Source: Sphingopyxis sp. Root154
GTDB lineage: Bacteria > Pseudomonadota > Alphaproteobacteria > Sphingomonadales > Sphingomonadaceae
Direction: 5' to 3'
NCBI RefSeq assembly: GCF_001427105.1
Contig: NZ_LMGI01000004.1
Coordinates: forward strand, 186,001-250,000
DNA: 64,000 bases
Both the position numbers and the translations under genes were made by a program. Positions 51,981 to 60,970 of the stretch are shown here, piece after piece (position 1 is the stretch's first letter; every line of letters starts with the position of its first letter). Under the pieces are notes generated by a model. The model had not been told where the DNA came from. It saw only the letters and a program-made list of their open reading frames with translations, and did not search any database.

Positions 51981-53583
51981 GCGCGACGCGCCAGTCCTGG
52001 TCATAGCCCGGCACCGGCTGGTTCCACGCGTCGGCGAGTTCGAGGCCGATCGTTGCATTTTCGGACCAGGATAGGCGCACGCCGCCGCCCCAGCTGCCGA
52101 GCCGGAAATTGGTTTTCGGGATCGCGGTGCGCGTGAGCAGCGTGACGTCGGCATAATCGATGAAGCTGTAAATCTCGCTCTTCGCCAGCTTGCCGGCGCG
52201 CAGCGGACGCAGCGCGAACTCGCCGAACGTCGCATAGCCGCGATCGCCATTGACCAGCCCGTCGTGGAACGCGCGGCCAAAGGTAGCGCCGCCGACGCTG
52301 AATCGCTGCGCGGCGGGCAGGCGGTCGCGCGTCCAGCGCCCCGTCGCGGCGGCGCGGACGACGAACGCTTTGCCGATCGCTTGATTCGCTTCGATGCTGG
52401 CGTCGGCATAGAGGAAGTCGGCCTCACCGACGCCGGGATCGACGCGTGCGCCTGCAAAATCGAGACCCTTGCCGCCGCCGATACGCGCGCCGACGACGGT
52501 GCGCTCTTCGCTGAGGCGAAAGGCGAGGCTGCCACTTGCCGTCCAGGTCTTTTCGGCGGCGATCGTCGAGCCGAACAGCGCATTTTTCGAATCGAGATAG
52601 TCGATCCGCGCCGCGGCGACCAAATTGCGCCGCGTCGCGCGGATCAGCGGATGGGTGACGCCGAAACCCGTGCTCCACGCCTCGCCGTCGATCGCGAGGC
52701 CCTTGGGGCGGGTGCGGAGCGCCGCCGCCGACAGTTCGGCGCGCGTACCGCCCGCGCCGATCGGGGTCGAATGGCTTGCCGCTAGGTAGAGCAGAGACTT
52801 GAGGTTGACCGCCGCGGCGCCGGTGAGCCGCGTCTCATCGCCGCTGCGCAGCAGGCTGGTGTCGCGCGCATTCGCCTCGACGATGCCGTCATCGACGAAC
52901 TGGCTGGTACGCGTCGTGAAGCCGAGCCCGACGGTAGGCTTTTTGGCATCAAGCGCGAGGTCGAGCGCGACGGCGCCCTGTTCGCCGCCGAGCGTGAGCG
53001 ACGGGGTGACGGTGACACCCGGAATGTCGGCGATATTGCCAAGCGCGCGTTCGAAGCGCGCGCGCGGCAGCGGGCGCTGAGCGACGAGGCTCCGGGCCAT
53101 CCGGCCGACGAGCGGCGCGGGGCCGCTCTCGCGCTCGCCGCTCAGCGTCACCGACCCGATATAGCCCTCGGCCGAGGCGACGGTGACGACGCCGCCCGAC
53201 AGATCCTGTTCGGGAATGACGAGGGTGAAGAGCGCCACGCTCGACCGGTTGTAGGCGCGCGTCATCGCGGCGGCGAGTTTCGCGAGATTGTCCGCCGATG
53301 CAGGTTTGCCGACGAAGCGCTGCGCGGCGCGGCCGACATTGGCGGGCACCCCCGCGCCGACGAAGCGGATTTCGCGGATGGTGACGTCGGGCCGCGCGCC
53401 GAGTTCGACCTTGCCGAGCGAGAGCGGTTTGGCCTCTGGATCGGGAAGCGGGTCGCGGCTGCGGTCGGGGGCAAGGGGCGGGCGGCCATCGAGCGGCGTT
53501 GCCGCCGGCTGGGCGGCGAGCGCCGCGGCGGGGAGGAGCAGGGCTCCGGCCGCCGCGGCACAGGCGTTGCGCAATGGGCGCAT
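51952..53583 (-). CDS. ShlB/FhaC/HecB-family (TpsB) outer-membrane transporter
   Basis: A 543-residue two-partner secretion pore. A signal peptide ends near LAAQP (residue 24). A POTRA-like region follows at about 60-190 (TIREIRFVGAG, then SRYNR-like AYNRSSVALFTLVIPEQDLSGGVVTV), and a 16-strand-type barrel from about 210 ends in an aromatic-poor SLRP. FSVGGATFGRAFHDG near 435 is the conserved barrel loop that reaches into the pore. No TpsA adhesin with a TPS domain is encoded in the window; the immediate downstream partner is a collagen-like lipoprotein. Its 3' end overlaps a hemerythrin gene on the other strand. Confidence 0.88.
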   Translation of the reverse strand: MRPLRNACAAAAGALLLPAAALAAQPAATPLDGRPPLAPDRSRDPLPDPEAKPLSLGKVELGARPDVTIREIRFVGAGVPANVGRAAQRFVGKPASADNLAKLAAAMTRAYNRSSVALFTLVIPEQDLSGGVVTVASAEGYIGSVTLSGERESGPAPLVGRMARSLVAQRPLPRARFERALGNIADIPGVTVTPSLTLGGEQGAVALDLALDAKKPTVGLGFTTRTSQFVDDGIVEANARDTSLLRSGDETRLTGAAAVNLKSLLYLAASHSTPIGAGGTRAELSAAALRTRPKGLAIDGEAWSTGFGVTHPLIRATRRNLVAAARIDYLDSKNALFGSTIAAEKTWTASGSLAFRLSEERTVVGARIGGGKGLDFAGARVDPGVGEADFLYADASIEANQAIGKAFVVRAAATGRWTRDRLPAAQRFSVGGATFGRAFHDGLVNGDRGYATFGEFALRPLRAGKLAKSEIYSFIDYADVTLLTRTAIPKTNFRLGSWGGGVRLSWSENATIGLELADAWNQPVPGYDQDWRVALSWKLSLRP

Positions 53584-53594
53584 AGGGTGCGGCT

Positions 53595-54551
53595 TCAGTT
53601 GCCGCGCTTCGGTTTCAGGCCGCCGAGGACGCCCCCGACGGTGCCGGTGACCCCGGTGACGAGGCCGGTGACGGGATCGACCGCCGTGCCGCCGCCCGGC
53701 GTGCCGCCGGTGACGCCGCCGCCGACCTGCGCGAGCGCGCCGGTCGCCGTGGTGACGACATTGCTGACGAGCGTGACGGGCGCCCCGGCGGGATTACCCG
53801 TCGTACCGCCCGTCAGGCCGCCGGTGGCGCCGCCGAGCAGATTGCCGCCGGCGCCGGGCTGGAGCGTGACGAGCTGCCCCGCCGATCCGACGCCGACGGT
53901 CAGCAGGCTGCCGTTCTGCTGGCCGGGCGAGAGGATGCTCGCGCCGATCAGGGGCGACGCGGTCGGGCTGCCGATCGCGGTCGCCTTGCCGATCTTCGCG
54001 GTGATCAGCTGGCCAGGGGCGGCGGCGAGGCCATCGACCAGATATTGCTGGCCGCTCCCCGTCTGGACGAGCGCGACACCGGTGCTTTTGACGACGCCGA
54101 CGACGGTGCCGACGAGATTGGTGTTGCCGGGCACCTTGCCGTCGACCGCGCTGGCGAGCAGCAGGCCCTTGTCGGCGATGACATTGACGAGTCCGCCCGT
54201 TTTCACGAGCACGCCGCCGATCACCGGATTGGTGCTGGCAGGATCGCCGGTGTTGGCGAGGAGGCCGGTGCCCGCGACGCCGCCGGGGCCAACGAGGCCG
54301 CCCACCGCGAGCGCACCTGCACTGCCGAGACCGAGGCCGCTACCCGCCGGGCCCGCGGGGCCAGCCGGTCCCGTGGCACCGGTCGCTCCGGCCGGACCGG
54401 GGGCGCCCGCGGGGCCGACGGTGCCGGTGGCGCCGCCGCTGCCGACGCTGCCGACGCGGTAACTGCCCGACGATTCGCAGGCCGCGAGCGCAAAGCACGC
54501 CGGGATAAGGATGAGATGGGCTGGGCGGAATTCAAGACAGGACAAAGGCAT
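53595..54551 (-). CDS. Collagen-like glycine-rich lipoprotein
   Basis: A 318-residue predicted lipoprotein. I start it at ATG 54549-54551 (MPLSCLEFR), 7 codons into the longest frame, because this gives a compact signal ending in the lipobox LAAC (cysteine near residue 25). About 12 Gly-X-Y collagen triplets follow at about residues 36-71 (GPAGAPGPAGATGATGPAG is a short sample). The rest alternates between glycine-rich and valine/threonine-rich repeats, like a structural surface protein. The TpsB gene lies 11 bases downstream, so one transcript is probable. Function is unknown. Confidence 0.75.
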   Translation of the reverse strand: MPLSCLEFRPAHLILIPACFALAACESSGSYRVGSVGSGGATGTVGPAGAPGPAGATGATGPAGPAGPAGSGLGLGSAGALAVGGLVGPGGVAGTGLLANTGDPASTNPVIGGVLVKTGGLVNVIADKGLLLASAVDGKVPGNTNLVGTVVGVVKSTGVALVQTGSGQQYLVDGLAAAPGQLITAKIGKATAIGSPTASPLIGASILSPGQQNGSLLTVGVGSAGQLVTLQPGAGGNLLGGATGGLTGGTTGNPAGAPVTLVSNVVTTATGALAQVGGGVTGGTPGGGTAVDPVTGLVTGVTGTVGGVLGGLKPKRGN

Positions 54552-54960
54552 GAGATATCCCCTTCCGTACATGGTCTGGTCCCTGTGCCGATATTCCCAA
54601 ACGAACTCGAAAGTTCCCTTTGTTGTTGAAATTAATTGTTATTAACCGAGTATATAAACTAGTAAATCAGGAGATCATTACGCATTTCCTTACAATGAGA
54701 TCCAAGGCGTTAACTAAAATTTTTCTGTAGTTCATTCTTCATGCCGACTTGGCGTGGTCAATATGTGATCCATCAAGAGACATGATTTTCACAAATTGAT
54801 TTATATAAAAAGTTCCCGCCCGATGACGGCGCGATTGCCGCGAATCCTACTTCTTTCCGTCATCGCCCTGTCACGCCTTCGCCGCAGCGCAGCAATATCG
54901 CCCGCCTAATGCCCCCGCGACCCCGGCGCCATTTCGCGACCGGGAAAAGGGGATTCATCA
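54552..54960. other. AT-rich intergenic region (409 bases) between lipoprotein and receptor genes
   Basis: The stretch 54600-54810 is strikingly rich in A and T (for example TTAATTGTTATTAACC near 54631) against the GC-rich genome. It holds no convincing ORF. Two divergent promoters may sit here, with a TATATAAA-type motif near 54802 and the Pho-box-like site 54857-54874. Confidence 0.7.
54857..54874 (+). promoter_or_regulatory. Candidate Pho box upstream of the TonB receptor at 54961
   Basis: CCGTCAT-CGCC-CTGTCAC matches the PhoB consensus (two CTGTCAT/C half-sites with 4 bases between) at 12 or 13 of 14 half-site positions. It is 86 bases before the receptor ATG and in the right orientation. 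Confidence 0.5.
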
Positions 54961-57297
54961 ATGACCAATCCGTACAGGAGTCGCCTGCGCGCCGGGGCCG
55001 CCTCGATCGCTGCGCTCGCCGTACTGGCCGCGACGCCGGCCTTTGCCGAAGACGCCGCGGTCGATGCCGCCGCCGATGGCGGCGATGTCGACGAGATTGT
55101 CGTGCTCGGCCAGGGGCAGGCGCGGCAGGTGCAGGAACTGGGCGCCGCCGACATCGCGCTTGAAGTTTCGGGAATCAGCCCGCTCAAAGCCATCGACAAG
55201 CTGCCCGGGGTCAATTTTCAGGCGGCCGACCCGTTCGGCGCCTATGAATGGTCGGCGCGTATCTCGATCCGCGGCTTTTCGCAGAACCAGCTCGGCTTCA
55301 CGCTCGACGGCGTGCCGCTCGGCGACATGAATTATGGCAACCACAACGGCCTGCACATCAGCCGCGCGATCATCAGCGAGAATGTCGGCCGGGTCGAAGT
55401 CGCGCAGGGCGCGGGCTCGCTTGGCGCGGCGTCGACGAGCAACCTCGGCGGCACGATCGAATTCTTCTCGCGCGAACCGGCCGAAGAACTCGGGATCGAG
55501 GCGTCGGCCACCTATGGCAGCGACGAAACGAAGCGCCTCTTCGCACGCATCGACAGCGGCGAGATCGCGCCCGGCGGGCCGCGCCTGTCGCTGAGCTATG
55601 CGTGGCAGGATGCCGACAAGTGGAAGGGCAATGGCGTCCAGCGTCAGGACCAGGTCAATGCGCGCATCGTCCAGCCCGTCGGCGACGGCCAGTTCTTCGG
55701 TTTCGTCAATTATTCGAACCGCCGCGAGAATGACTATCAGGATTTGAGCGCGAACATGATCGGCCGCCTTGGTTATCAGTGGGACAATTTCGCCAAGGAC
55801 TGGGACACGGCGGTTCAGGTCGCCAAAGTCTATCAGAATCAGGTCGCGCGCGCGGCCTATAACACCGGCGTTGCGAATGGCAGCCTGCCGCTGGGAACAC
55901 CCTATGTCGCGCCCTATGCCGGGATCGGCGAAGCATTCCCGGCGCCGGTCGGGACGGTCGACGACGCCTATTATGACGCCGCAGGCCTGCGCAAGGACTG
56001 GCTGGCCGGCGTCGGCGTCGAAGCGCCGCTCGGCGAATATTGGACGCTGAAGGCGATGGGCTATTATCATGGTAACAAGGGGCGCGGCCTGTGGTTCACG
56101 CCCTATGTGACCACGCCGGGCGGCGCGCCGATGACGATCCGCACCACCGAATATGACATCGAACGCTATGGCATCGTCACCTCCAGCCTGTTCGAGGTCG
56201 GCAACAACAAGTTCGAAATCGGCATGTGGTACGAGGATAATGCGTTCAATCAGGCACGGCGCTTCTATGGCCTGGCCGATACGACCGGCGCACCGAGCCG
56301 CGGCAGCCTGACCTTCCCGAAGGATCCGCTGGCGACGCAGTGGGAGTTCGATTTCAACACCCAGACGCTGCAATATCACGTCCAGGACACGATCGACCTC
56401 GGCAGCTTCCAGATCAATGCGGGGTGGAAGGGGCTTCGCGTCACCAACCTTGCGACGCCGGTCGTCAGCGGCGGGCTGGCGTCGGGGAAGACCGAGGCGA
56501 AGGACTGGTTCCTGCCGCAGGCGGGGCTGCTCTATCGTCTTAACGACGATAACGAGCTGTTCGCGAGCTACACCGAAAATATCCGTGCCTTCGAATCGTC
56601 GGCGACGGGCGGTCCCTTCGCCACGACGCAGGCGGGCTTCGACGCGCTCGACCTCAAACCCGAAACCTCGACGACGTACGAATTGGGCTTCCGCACAAAA
56701 TCGTCGCGCTTCCAGGGCGTGATCGCCGGCTATTATGTCGATTTCAAGGATCGCATCATTGCGTTCGCCAACGGATCGGGCATCCAGGGCAATCCGGCGA
56801 TCCTCAGCAACGTCGGCGACGTCCGTTCGTGGGGCGTCGAGGCGGCGGGGACGTTCCGCGTCACCCCCGAACTCTCGCTCTTCGCCTCCTATGCGTACAA
56901 CGACTCCGAATATCAGGACGATGTCGTGAACGCCGCCGGCACGGTCGTCGCGGCGACCGCGGGCAAGACGGTGGTCAACTCGCCGCGCCATCTCGGCAAG
57001 GGCGAGATCACCTGGGACAATGGCAGTTTCTTCGCGCGCGTCGGCGCCAACTATACGTCGAAACGCTATTATTCGTACGAGAATGACGCCGAGGTCGGCG
57101 GCTTCATCATCGTCGATGCCAGCATCGGTTATCGCCTCAACGAGCGCATCTCGATCCAGGCGAATGCGACGAACCTGTTCGACAAGGAATATGTGTCGAC
57201 GATCGGGACGAACGGCTTCGCCAACCGCGGCGACAGCCAGACCTTGCTGACGGGCGCGCCGCAGCAGTTTTTCGTCACGCTGAAGGCCGGGTTCTAG
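54961..57297 (+). CDS. TonB-dependent receptor (possible phosphate-regulated)
   Basis: A 778-residue receptor. The signal peptide ends near AFAED (residue 30). A TonB-box-like DEIVVLGQGQ is near 44, the plug includes FTLDGVPLGD near 120 and RVEVAQGAGSLGAASTSNLGG near 145, and the barrel ends in TLKAGF. No transport partner is adjacent. The candidate Pho box upstream suggests a phosphorus-related cargo, as in phosphate-responsive receptors of other sphingomonads, but the substrate is unknown. A 16-bp hairpin terminates the gene. Confidence 0.88.
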   Translation: MTNPYRSRLRAGAASIAALAVLAATPAFAEDAAVDAAADGGDVDEIVVLGQGQARQVQELGAADIALEVSGISPLKAIDKLPGVNFQAADPFGAYEWSARISIRGFSQNQLGFTLDGVPLGDMNYGNHNGLHISRAIISENVGRVEVAQGAGSLGAASTSNLGGTIEFFSREPAEELGIEASATYGSDETKRLFARIDSGEIAPGGPRLSLSYAWQDADKWKGNGVQRQDQVNARIVQPVGDGQFFGFVNYSNRRENDYQDLSANMIGRLGYQWDNFAKDWDTAVQVAKVYQNQVARAAYNTGVANGSLPLGTPYVAPYAGIGEAFPAPVGTVDDAYYDAAGLRKDWLAGVGVEAPLGEYWTLKAMGYYHGNKGRGLWFTPYVTTPGGAPMTIRTTEYDIERYGIVTSSLFEVGNNKFEIGMWYEDNAFNQARRFYGLADTTGAPSRGSLTFPKDPLATQWEFDFNTQTLQYHVQDTIDLGSFQINAGWKGLRVTNLATPVVSGGLASGKTEAKDWFLPQAGLLYRLNDDNELFASYTENIRAFESSATGGPFATTQAGFDALDLKPETSTTYELGFRTKSSRFQGVIAGYYVDFKDRIIAFANGSGIQGNPAILSNVGDVRSWGVEAAGTFRVTPELSLFASYAYNDSEYQDDVVNAAGTVVAATAGKTVVNSPRHLGKGEITWDNGSFFARVGANYTSKRYYSYENDAEVGGFIIVDASIGYRLNERISIQANATNLFDKEYVSTIGTNGFANRGDSQTLLTGAPQQFFVTLKAGF

Positions 57298-57299
57298 GC

Positions 57300-57337
57300 T
57301 TGAGACGCGGCACCGGTCCCTCGGTGCCGCGTCTCAA
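57300..57337 (+). terminator. Terminator after the receptor at 54961
   Basis: A perfect 16-bp stem (57300-57315 with 57322-57337) around a GTCCCT loop begins 2 bases after the stop. Its length and position are strong, though no T-run follows. Confidence 0.7.
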
Positions 57338-57399
57338 CGATTGACGATGGTGGCGCGGTCCAGCTAGGGCCGCGCCATCATTTTTTGGGAAATATAGTC

Positions 57400-57663
57400 A
57401 TGACCGATACGCCCCCCGACCGCATGTCGACCAATCCGCGCTCGCCGCATTTCGACATGGAGGTGCTGCAGCGCGGCATCGGAATCCGCTTCAAGGGCAA
57501 GGAGCGCACCGACGTCGAGGAATATTCGATCTCCGAAGGCTGGATCCGCGTCGCCGCGGGCAAGTCGAAGGACCGCTTCGGCCAGGCGATGACGATCAAG
57601 CTGTCGGGTGAGGTCGAAGCCTGGTTTGAGGACACCGCCGCCGGCGAAGGCGACGACGCCTGA
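57400..57663 (+). CDS. DUF3297 family protein
   Basis: An 87-residue small acidic protein. The recognisable segment is DVEEYSISEGWIRVAAGKSKDR with WFE near the C terminus, typical of the DUF3297 family, whose role is unknown. The start is ATG 57400; a TTG at 57385 is a weaker alternative. It stands alone between two terminators. Confidence 0.85.
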   Translation: MTDTPPDRMSTNPRSPHFDMEVLQRGIGIRFKGKERTDVEEYSISEGWIRVAAGKSKDRFGQAMTIKLSGEVEAWFEDTAAGEGDDA

Positions 57664-57690
57664 ACCACTGGCGTCACGGCGCATAAAAGA

Positions 57691-57716
57691 AGCCCCGGAG
57701 GCAATCCGGGGCTTTC
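57691..57716. terminator. Bidirectional rho-independent terminator
   Basis: AGCCCCGGA (57691-57699) and TCCGGGGCT (57705-57713) form a 9-bp stem with a 5-base loop. T-rich TTCTTT follows on the plus strand and the complement of AAAAGA on the other side. It separates convergent DUF3297 and CHAP genes. Confidence 0.85.
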
Positions 57717-57755
57717 TTTGTGCGCGCGATGTGCTTGCCGAATGTCGTTTGCGGC

Positions 57756-58340
57756 TTACTGGCCGAGCGAAGCGGCGACGAATTCGAGGCCGTTGCCGGG
57801 TTTCCAGTCGTTCTGGGCCCATACCGGCGCCTTGAAGCTCGGCGCCTTGTTCGGTGCGCCCGCTTCGCCATCGGCGTAGATGAAGCCCTGCACCGGATTG
57901 GCGCGCAGGCCGAGGTCGCCGATCGGGGCGTACCATACGCGCACCATGCTCCAGTCGCCGGCGTTGCTGACGTCGACGACGCGGACGTTGCGCTCGATCT
58001 GGCCGCGGCGGCCGTTGATTGGCGACCAGTTAGCGTGGTCGATCAGGATTTCGCGGTCGCTGACGATTTTCTTGACGACGGCAACATGGCCGAGCGGCAT
58101 GCCGCCGGTGCCGGCAAAGGCCATCACGGCGCCCTGGCGAGGCTCGTCGCCGCGCTGATAGGTGCCGGCGGCTTGCGACCACCAGGTCTTGGCGTTGCCG
58201 CGAATTTCGACGCCCGATTCTGCGCGGGCGAAGGGGACGCACTGCAGATAGTCGCGCGCGGCGGCGGGGGCGCTGGCAAGCAGGCCGGTGATCATCATCA
58301 CAGACGCCATGGCGGCTGCCAGATAACGACGATAATGCAT
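57756..58340 (-). CDS. Exported CHAP-domain peptidase/amidase
   Basis: A 194-residue secreted protein with a signal peptide (cleavage near PAAARD, residue 28) and a CHAP domain. The catalytic cysteine is in YLQCVPFAR near 34. The histidine is in PLGHVAVVKK near 85, and DHANW near 101 supplies the third position. CHAP enzymes cut peptidoglycan stem peptides or glutathionyl amides. It is a monocistronic gene, and cell wall turnover is the likely role. Confidence 0.87.
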   Translation of the reverse strand: MHYRRYLAAAMASVMMITGLLASAPAAARDYLQCVPFARAESGVEIRGNAKTWWSQAAGTYQRGDEPRQGAVMAFAGTGGMPLGHVAVVKKIVSDREILIDHANWSPINGRRGQIERNVRVVDVSNAGDWSMVRVWYAPIGDLGLRANPVQGFIYADGEAGAPNKAPSFKAPVWAQNDWKPGNGLEFVAASLGQ

Positions 58341-58505
58341 GGAAAGCGACCCCCCGATGGCTTGTCTTCAAGCGTTGGAGCGTCTTTGCCACGGACCGCG
58401 CGGTACACCACCGCATAGCGACGAGTCGCGCCGTCGATGCGGTGGACGGGGGAACCTTTTGTTAAGGTGTTCAATTCGTCGTGCGGGTGGTTCGGCCTGT
58501 CGCCG

Positions 58506-60860
58506 TCAGGCGGCGACCGTCGTAACATCGTCGGGCGCACGGAACAGCGTCAGCACATCGCTCGCCGGCATCGGCCGCCCGTAATAATAGCCCTGGATGT
58601 TGCTGCATCCCATCGCGCGAATCGTGTCGACCTCGAGTTCGGTCTCGGCCCCCTCGGCGGTCGTCGACATGCCGAGGCTGTCGGCGAGCGCGACGACGGC
58701 GCGGATGATCGCGATCGATTCGATGCTGCCCTTCGCCGCCCCGACAACGAAGCTGCGATCGACCTTGATCGTCGAAAATTGCGTCTTGCGCAGGTAGCCG
58801 AGCGACGAATAGCCGGTGCCGAAATCGTCGAGCGACAGGCGGATGCCGAGCCCGATAAGCTGGTCGAGCAGTTGCGCCGCGCCGCCGCCGTCGCGCAGGA
58901 AGACGCTTTCGGTGACCTCGATCTCGAGCCGCTGCGGCGAAAGCCCGCTCTGCGCGAGTGCCGAGACGACCACCGAGGCGAAGCTGGGGTCGGTGAGCTG
59001 GTCGGCCGAGACGTTGATCGCGACCTTCAGGTTCGACGGCCATTTCATCGCTTCGCAGCACGCGGTGCGCAGCACCCATTCGCCGATCGGCGAAATCAGG
59101 CGCGCATCCTCAGCCAGCGGGATGAAGCGGCCCGGCGACACGTTGCCGAGTTTCTGGTTGTGCCAGCGGATCAGCGCTTCGAAGCCGTTGAGCGTGCCGT
59201 CGGCGGCGGTGACCACCGGCTGGTAATAGAGTTCGAACTCGCCGCGCTCGAGCGCGCCGCGCAATTCCTGCTCCATCACGCGCCGTTCCTCGGCCTGCGC
59301 GTGCAGCGAGGCGACATAGGCGGCGACGACATTGCCGCCCTTATCCTTGGACTTGTAGAGCGCGAGGTCGGCGTTGCGCGTCAGCGTTTCGACCGTCGCG
59401 CCATCGGTCGGCCCGATCGCGAAGCCGATGCTGGCGCCAACGAAAAGCTGATGGTTATCGACGACGTAGGGGCGGCTGATCGTCGTGATGAGCCGCTGCG
59501 CAAGATCCTCGGCCGCATCGGCCGACGCCACATTGTGGAGCACCACGGCAAATTCGTCGCCGCCGAGCCGCCCGCAGGTCATCCCGCGTTCCATCAGGCC
59601 TTTCAGCCGCGCGGCGACCTGCGCGAGCAATTTGTCACCGACGGGGTGGCCCAATGTATCATTGACCGCCTTGAACCGGTCGAGGTCGATCATCAGCAGC
59701 GCGCAACGCGACTTGGCCTCGAGCGCGTGTGCCAGAGCACGCGCGAGGTCTTCATTGAGGCTGAGGCGATTGGGCAGACCGGTCAGATTGTCGAAGCGTG
59801 CCATCTTGGCGATCTGTTCGGCGGTCGCGCGCTTTTCGGTGACGTCCGATCCGACGCCGCGGAACCCGAGGAATTTGCCGGCTTCATCGAGGCGCGGCGA
59901 CGCGGACAATTCCCACCAGCGCGGCATGCCCCCGATCGTCACCGGGACGATCAGGTTCGAAAAACTCTCGCGCCGCTTCATCCGTTCGGCCATGTCGTGC
60001 AGGCTCTTGGGGAACAGGCCGGTTTCCCAGGCGTCGCCCGACAGCGCCTGCAAGAGCGGGACGCCCTCGAGCGTCTCGGCGGTGCCCCCGAGCGCATAGG
60101 CGAGGCGCGGCGAGACATGGACGAGGCGGCGGCTGTTGTCGGTCTGCCACAGCCAGTCTGCCGAGGTTTCCTCGAATTCGCGCAGCAGCAGGCTCACCGT
60201 TTCGGTCTTTTCGTGCAGCGTCTCTTCGGCGCGGCGGAAGCGGATATGGCTTTGCGCGAAACGCACGCAGAAGGCGCAAAGCAGCAGCCCCGCGGCGAGC
60301 GCGACGCCGGCCAGCTGAGGCGCGCCGGCGCGCACCAGCGCGACTACCGCCGACAGGGTGACGGGCCCGATAAACAGCACGCAGGCCAGCGGCACGCTGT
60401 GCGCGACGATCGAGAGCGTGACCATCATCAGCACCGCGATCGTCCACATCGAAAGGACATGGTCGAGCGCCGGCGTCAGCCCCTGCAACCAGAAAGGCGA
60501 TCCCCAGAGAACCGCCGAATAGAGCGCGTGACGCACGCACAGCCGATATTCGGCCACCCCTGAAAGCTTGGGGTCACCGAGCGGGAGGTTGCGGAACCTG
60601 CTGTACGACCAGAGGCCGAAAAGCAGCGCGCCGCCCAGCCAGCCGGCAGCGACCGGCAAGGGCACGCTGAGGATCATGGTGAAAGCCGCAACGAGCGCCA
60701 TGCCCATACCCATCAGCAGGCGCAACGATCCGCGGCCGCGGAGCGGCGCGAGCTGGAGCTGGCGGAGGTTGCCGATGTCCTGATCGCGTGGCCCCAGCCC
60801 CAAAAGGGTCCGCGCAGGAATGACTTCGGCAGCAATTGGATCGGTCAGCAGGCTTTTCAC
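58506..60860 (-). CDS. Membrane GGDEF-EAL cyclic di-GMP protein with PAS-like sensor
   Basis: A 784-residue protein. The N-terminal membrane domain (about residues 45-205) has about five or six helices (SLRLLMGMGMALVAAFTMILS, GGALLFGLW, MWTIAVLMMVTLSIVAHS and others). A PAS-like fold follows at about 225-345 (SADWLWQTDNSRRLVHVSPRL). The GGDEF domain has an intact active site in RLGGDEFAVVL near 430. The EAL domain has the intact NGFEALIRW near 560, plus DDFGTGYSSLGYL near 670. Both synthesis and degradation of cyclic di-GMP are possible. It is monocistronic. Confidence 0.93.
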   Translation of the reverse strand: MKSLLTDPIAAEVIPARTLLGLGPRDQDIGNLRQLQLAPLRGRGSLRLLMGMGMALVAAFTMILSVPLPVAAGWLGGALLFGLWSYSRFRNLPLGDPKLSGVAEYRLCVRHALYSAVLWGSPFWLQGLTPALDHVLSMWTIAVLMMVTLSIVAHSVPLACVLFIGPVTLSAVVALVRAGAPQLAGVALAAGLLLCAFCVRFAQSHIRFRRAEETLHEKTETVSLLLREFEETSADWLWQTDNSRRLVHVSPRLAYALGGTAETLEGVPLLQALSGDAWETGLFPKSLHDMAERMKRRESFSNLIVPVTIGGMPRWWELSASPRLDEAGKFLGFRGVGSDVTEKRATAEQIAKMARFDNLTGLPNRLSLNEDLARALAHALEAKSRCALLMIDLDRFKAVNDTLGHPVGDKLLAQVAARLKGLMERGMTCGRLGGDEFAVVLHNVASADAAEDLAQRLITTISRPYVVDNHQLFVGASIGFAIGPTDGATVETLTRNADLALYKSKDKGGNVVAAYVASLHAQAEERRVMEQELRGALERGEFELYYQPVVTAADGTLNGFEALIRWHNQKLGNVSPGRFIPLAEDARLISPIGEWVLRTACCEAMKWPSNLKVAINVSADQLTDPSFASVVVSALAQSGLSPQRLEIEVTESVFLRDGGGAAQLLDQLIGLGIRLSLDDFGTGYSSLGYLRKTQFSTIKVDRSFVVGAAKGSIESIAIIRAVVALADSLGMSTTAEGAETELEVDTIRAMGCSNIQGYYYGRPMPASDVLTLFRAPDDVTTVAA

Positions 60861-60970
60861 CCGCCCTGTTTAGCGCGCGGGGGTTACCCGAAGGTAACTA
60901 TCGGCCCATTTCCAAAACGCTTTCCTGTTCGGTCACGAGACAGGAAAGCGTTGCAACTTCAGGGTGTTGA

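Noticed and set aside
54958..56991. A 677-codon minus-strand frame over the receptor at 54961
   Set aside because: Antisense shadow of a high-GC coding gene; no domain or ribosome binding site.
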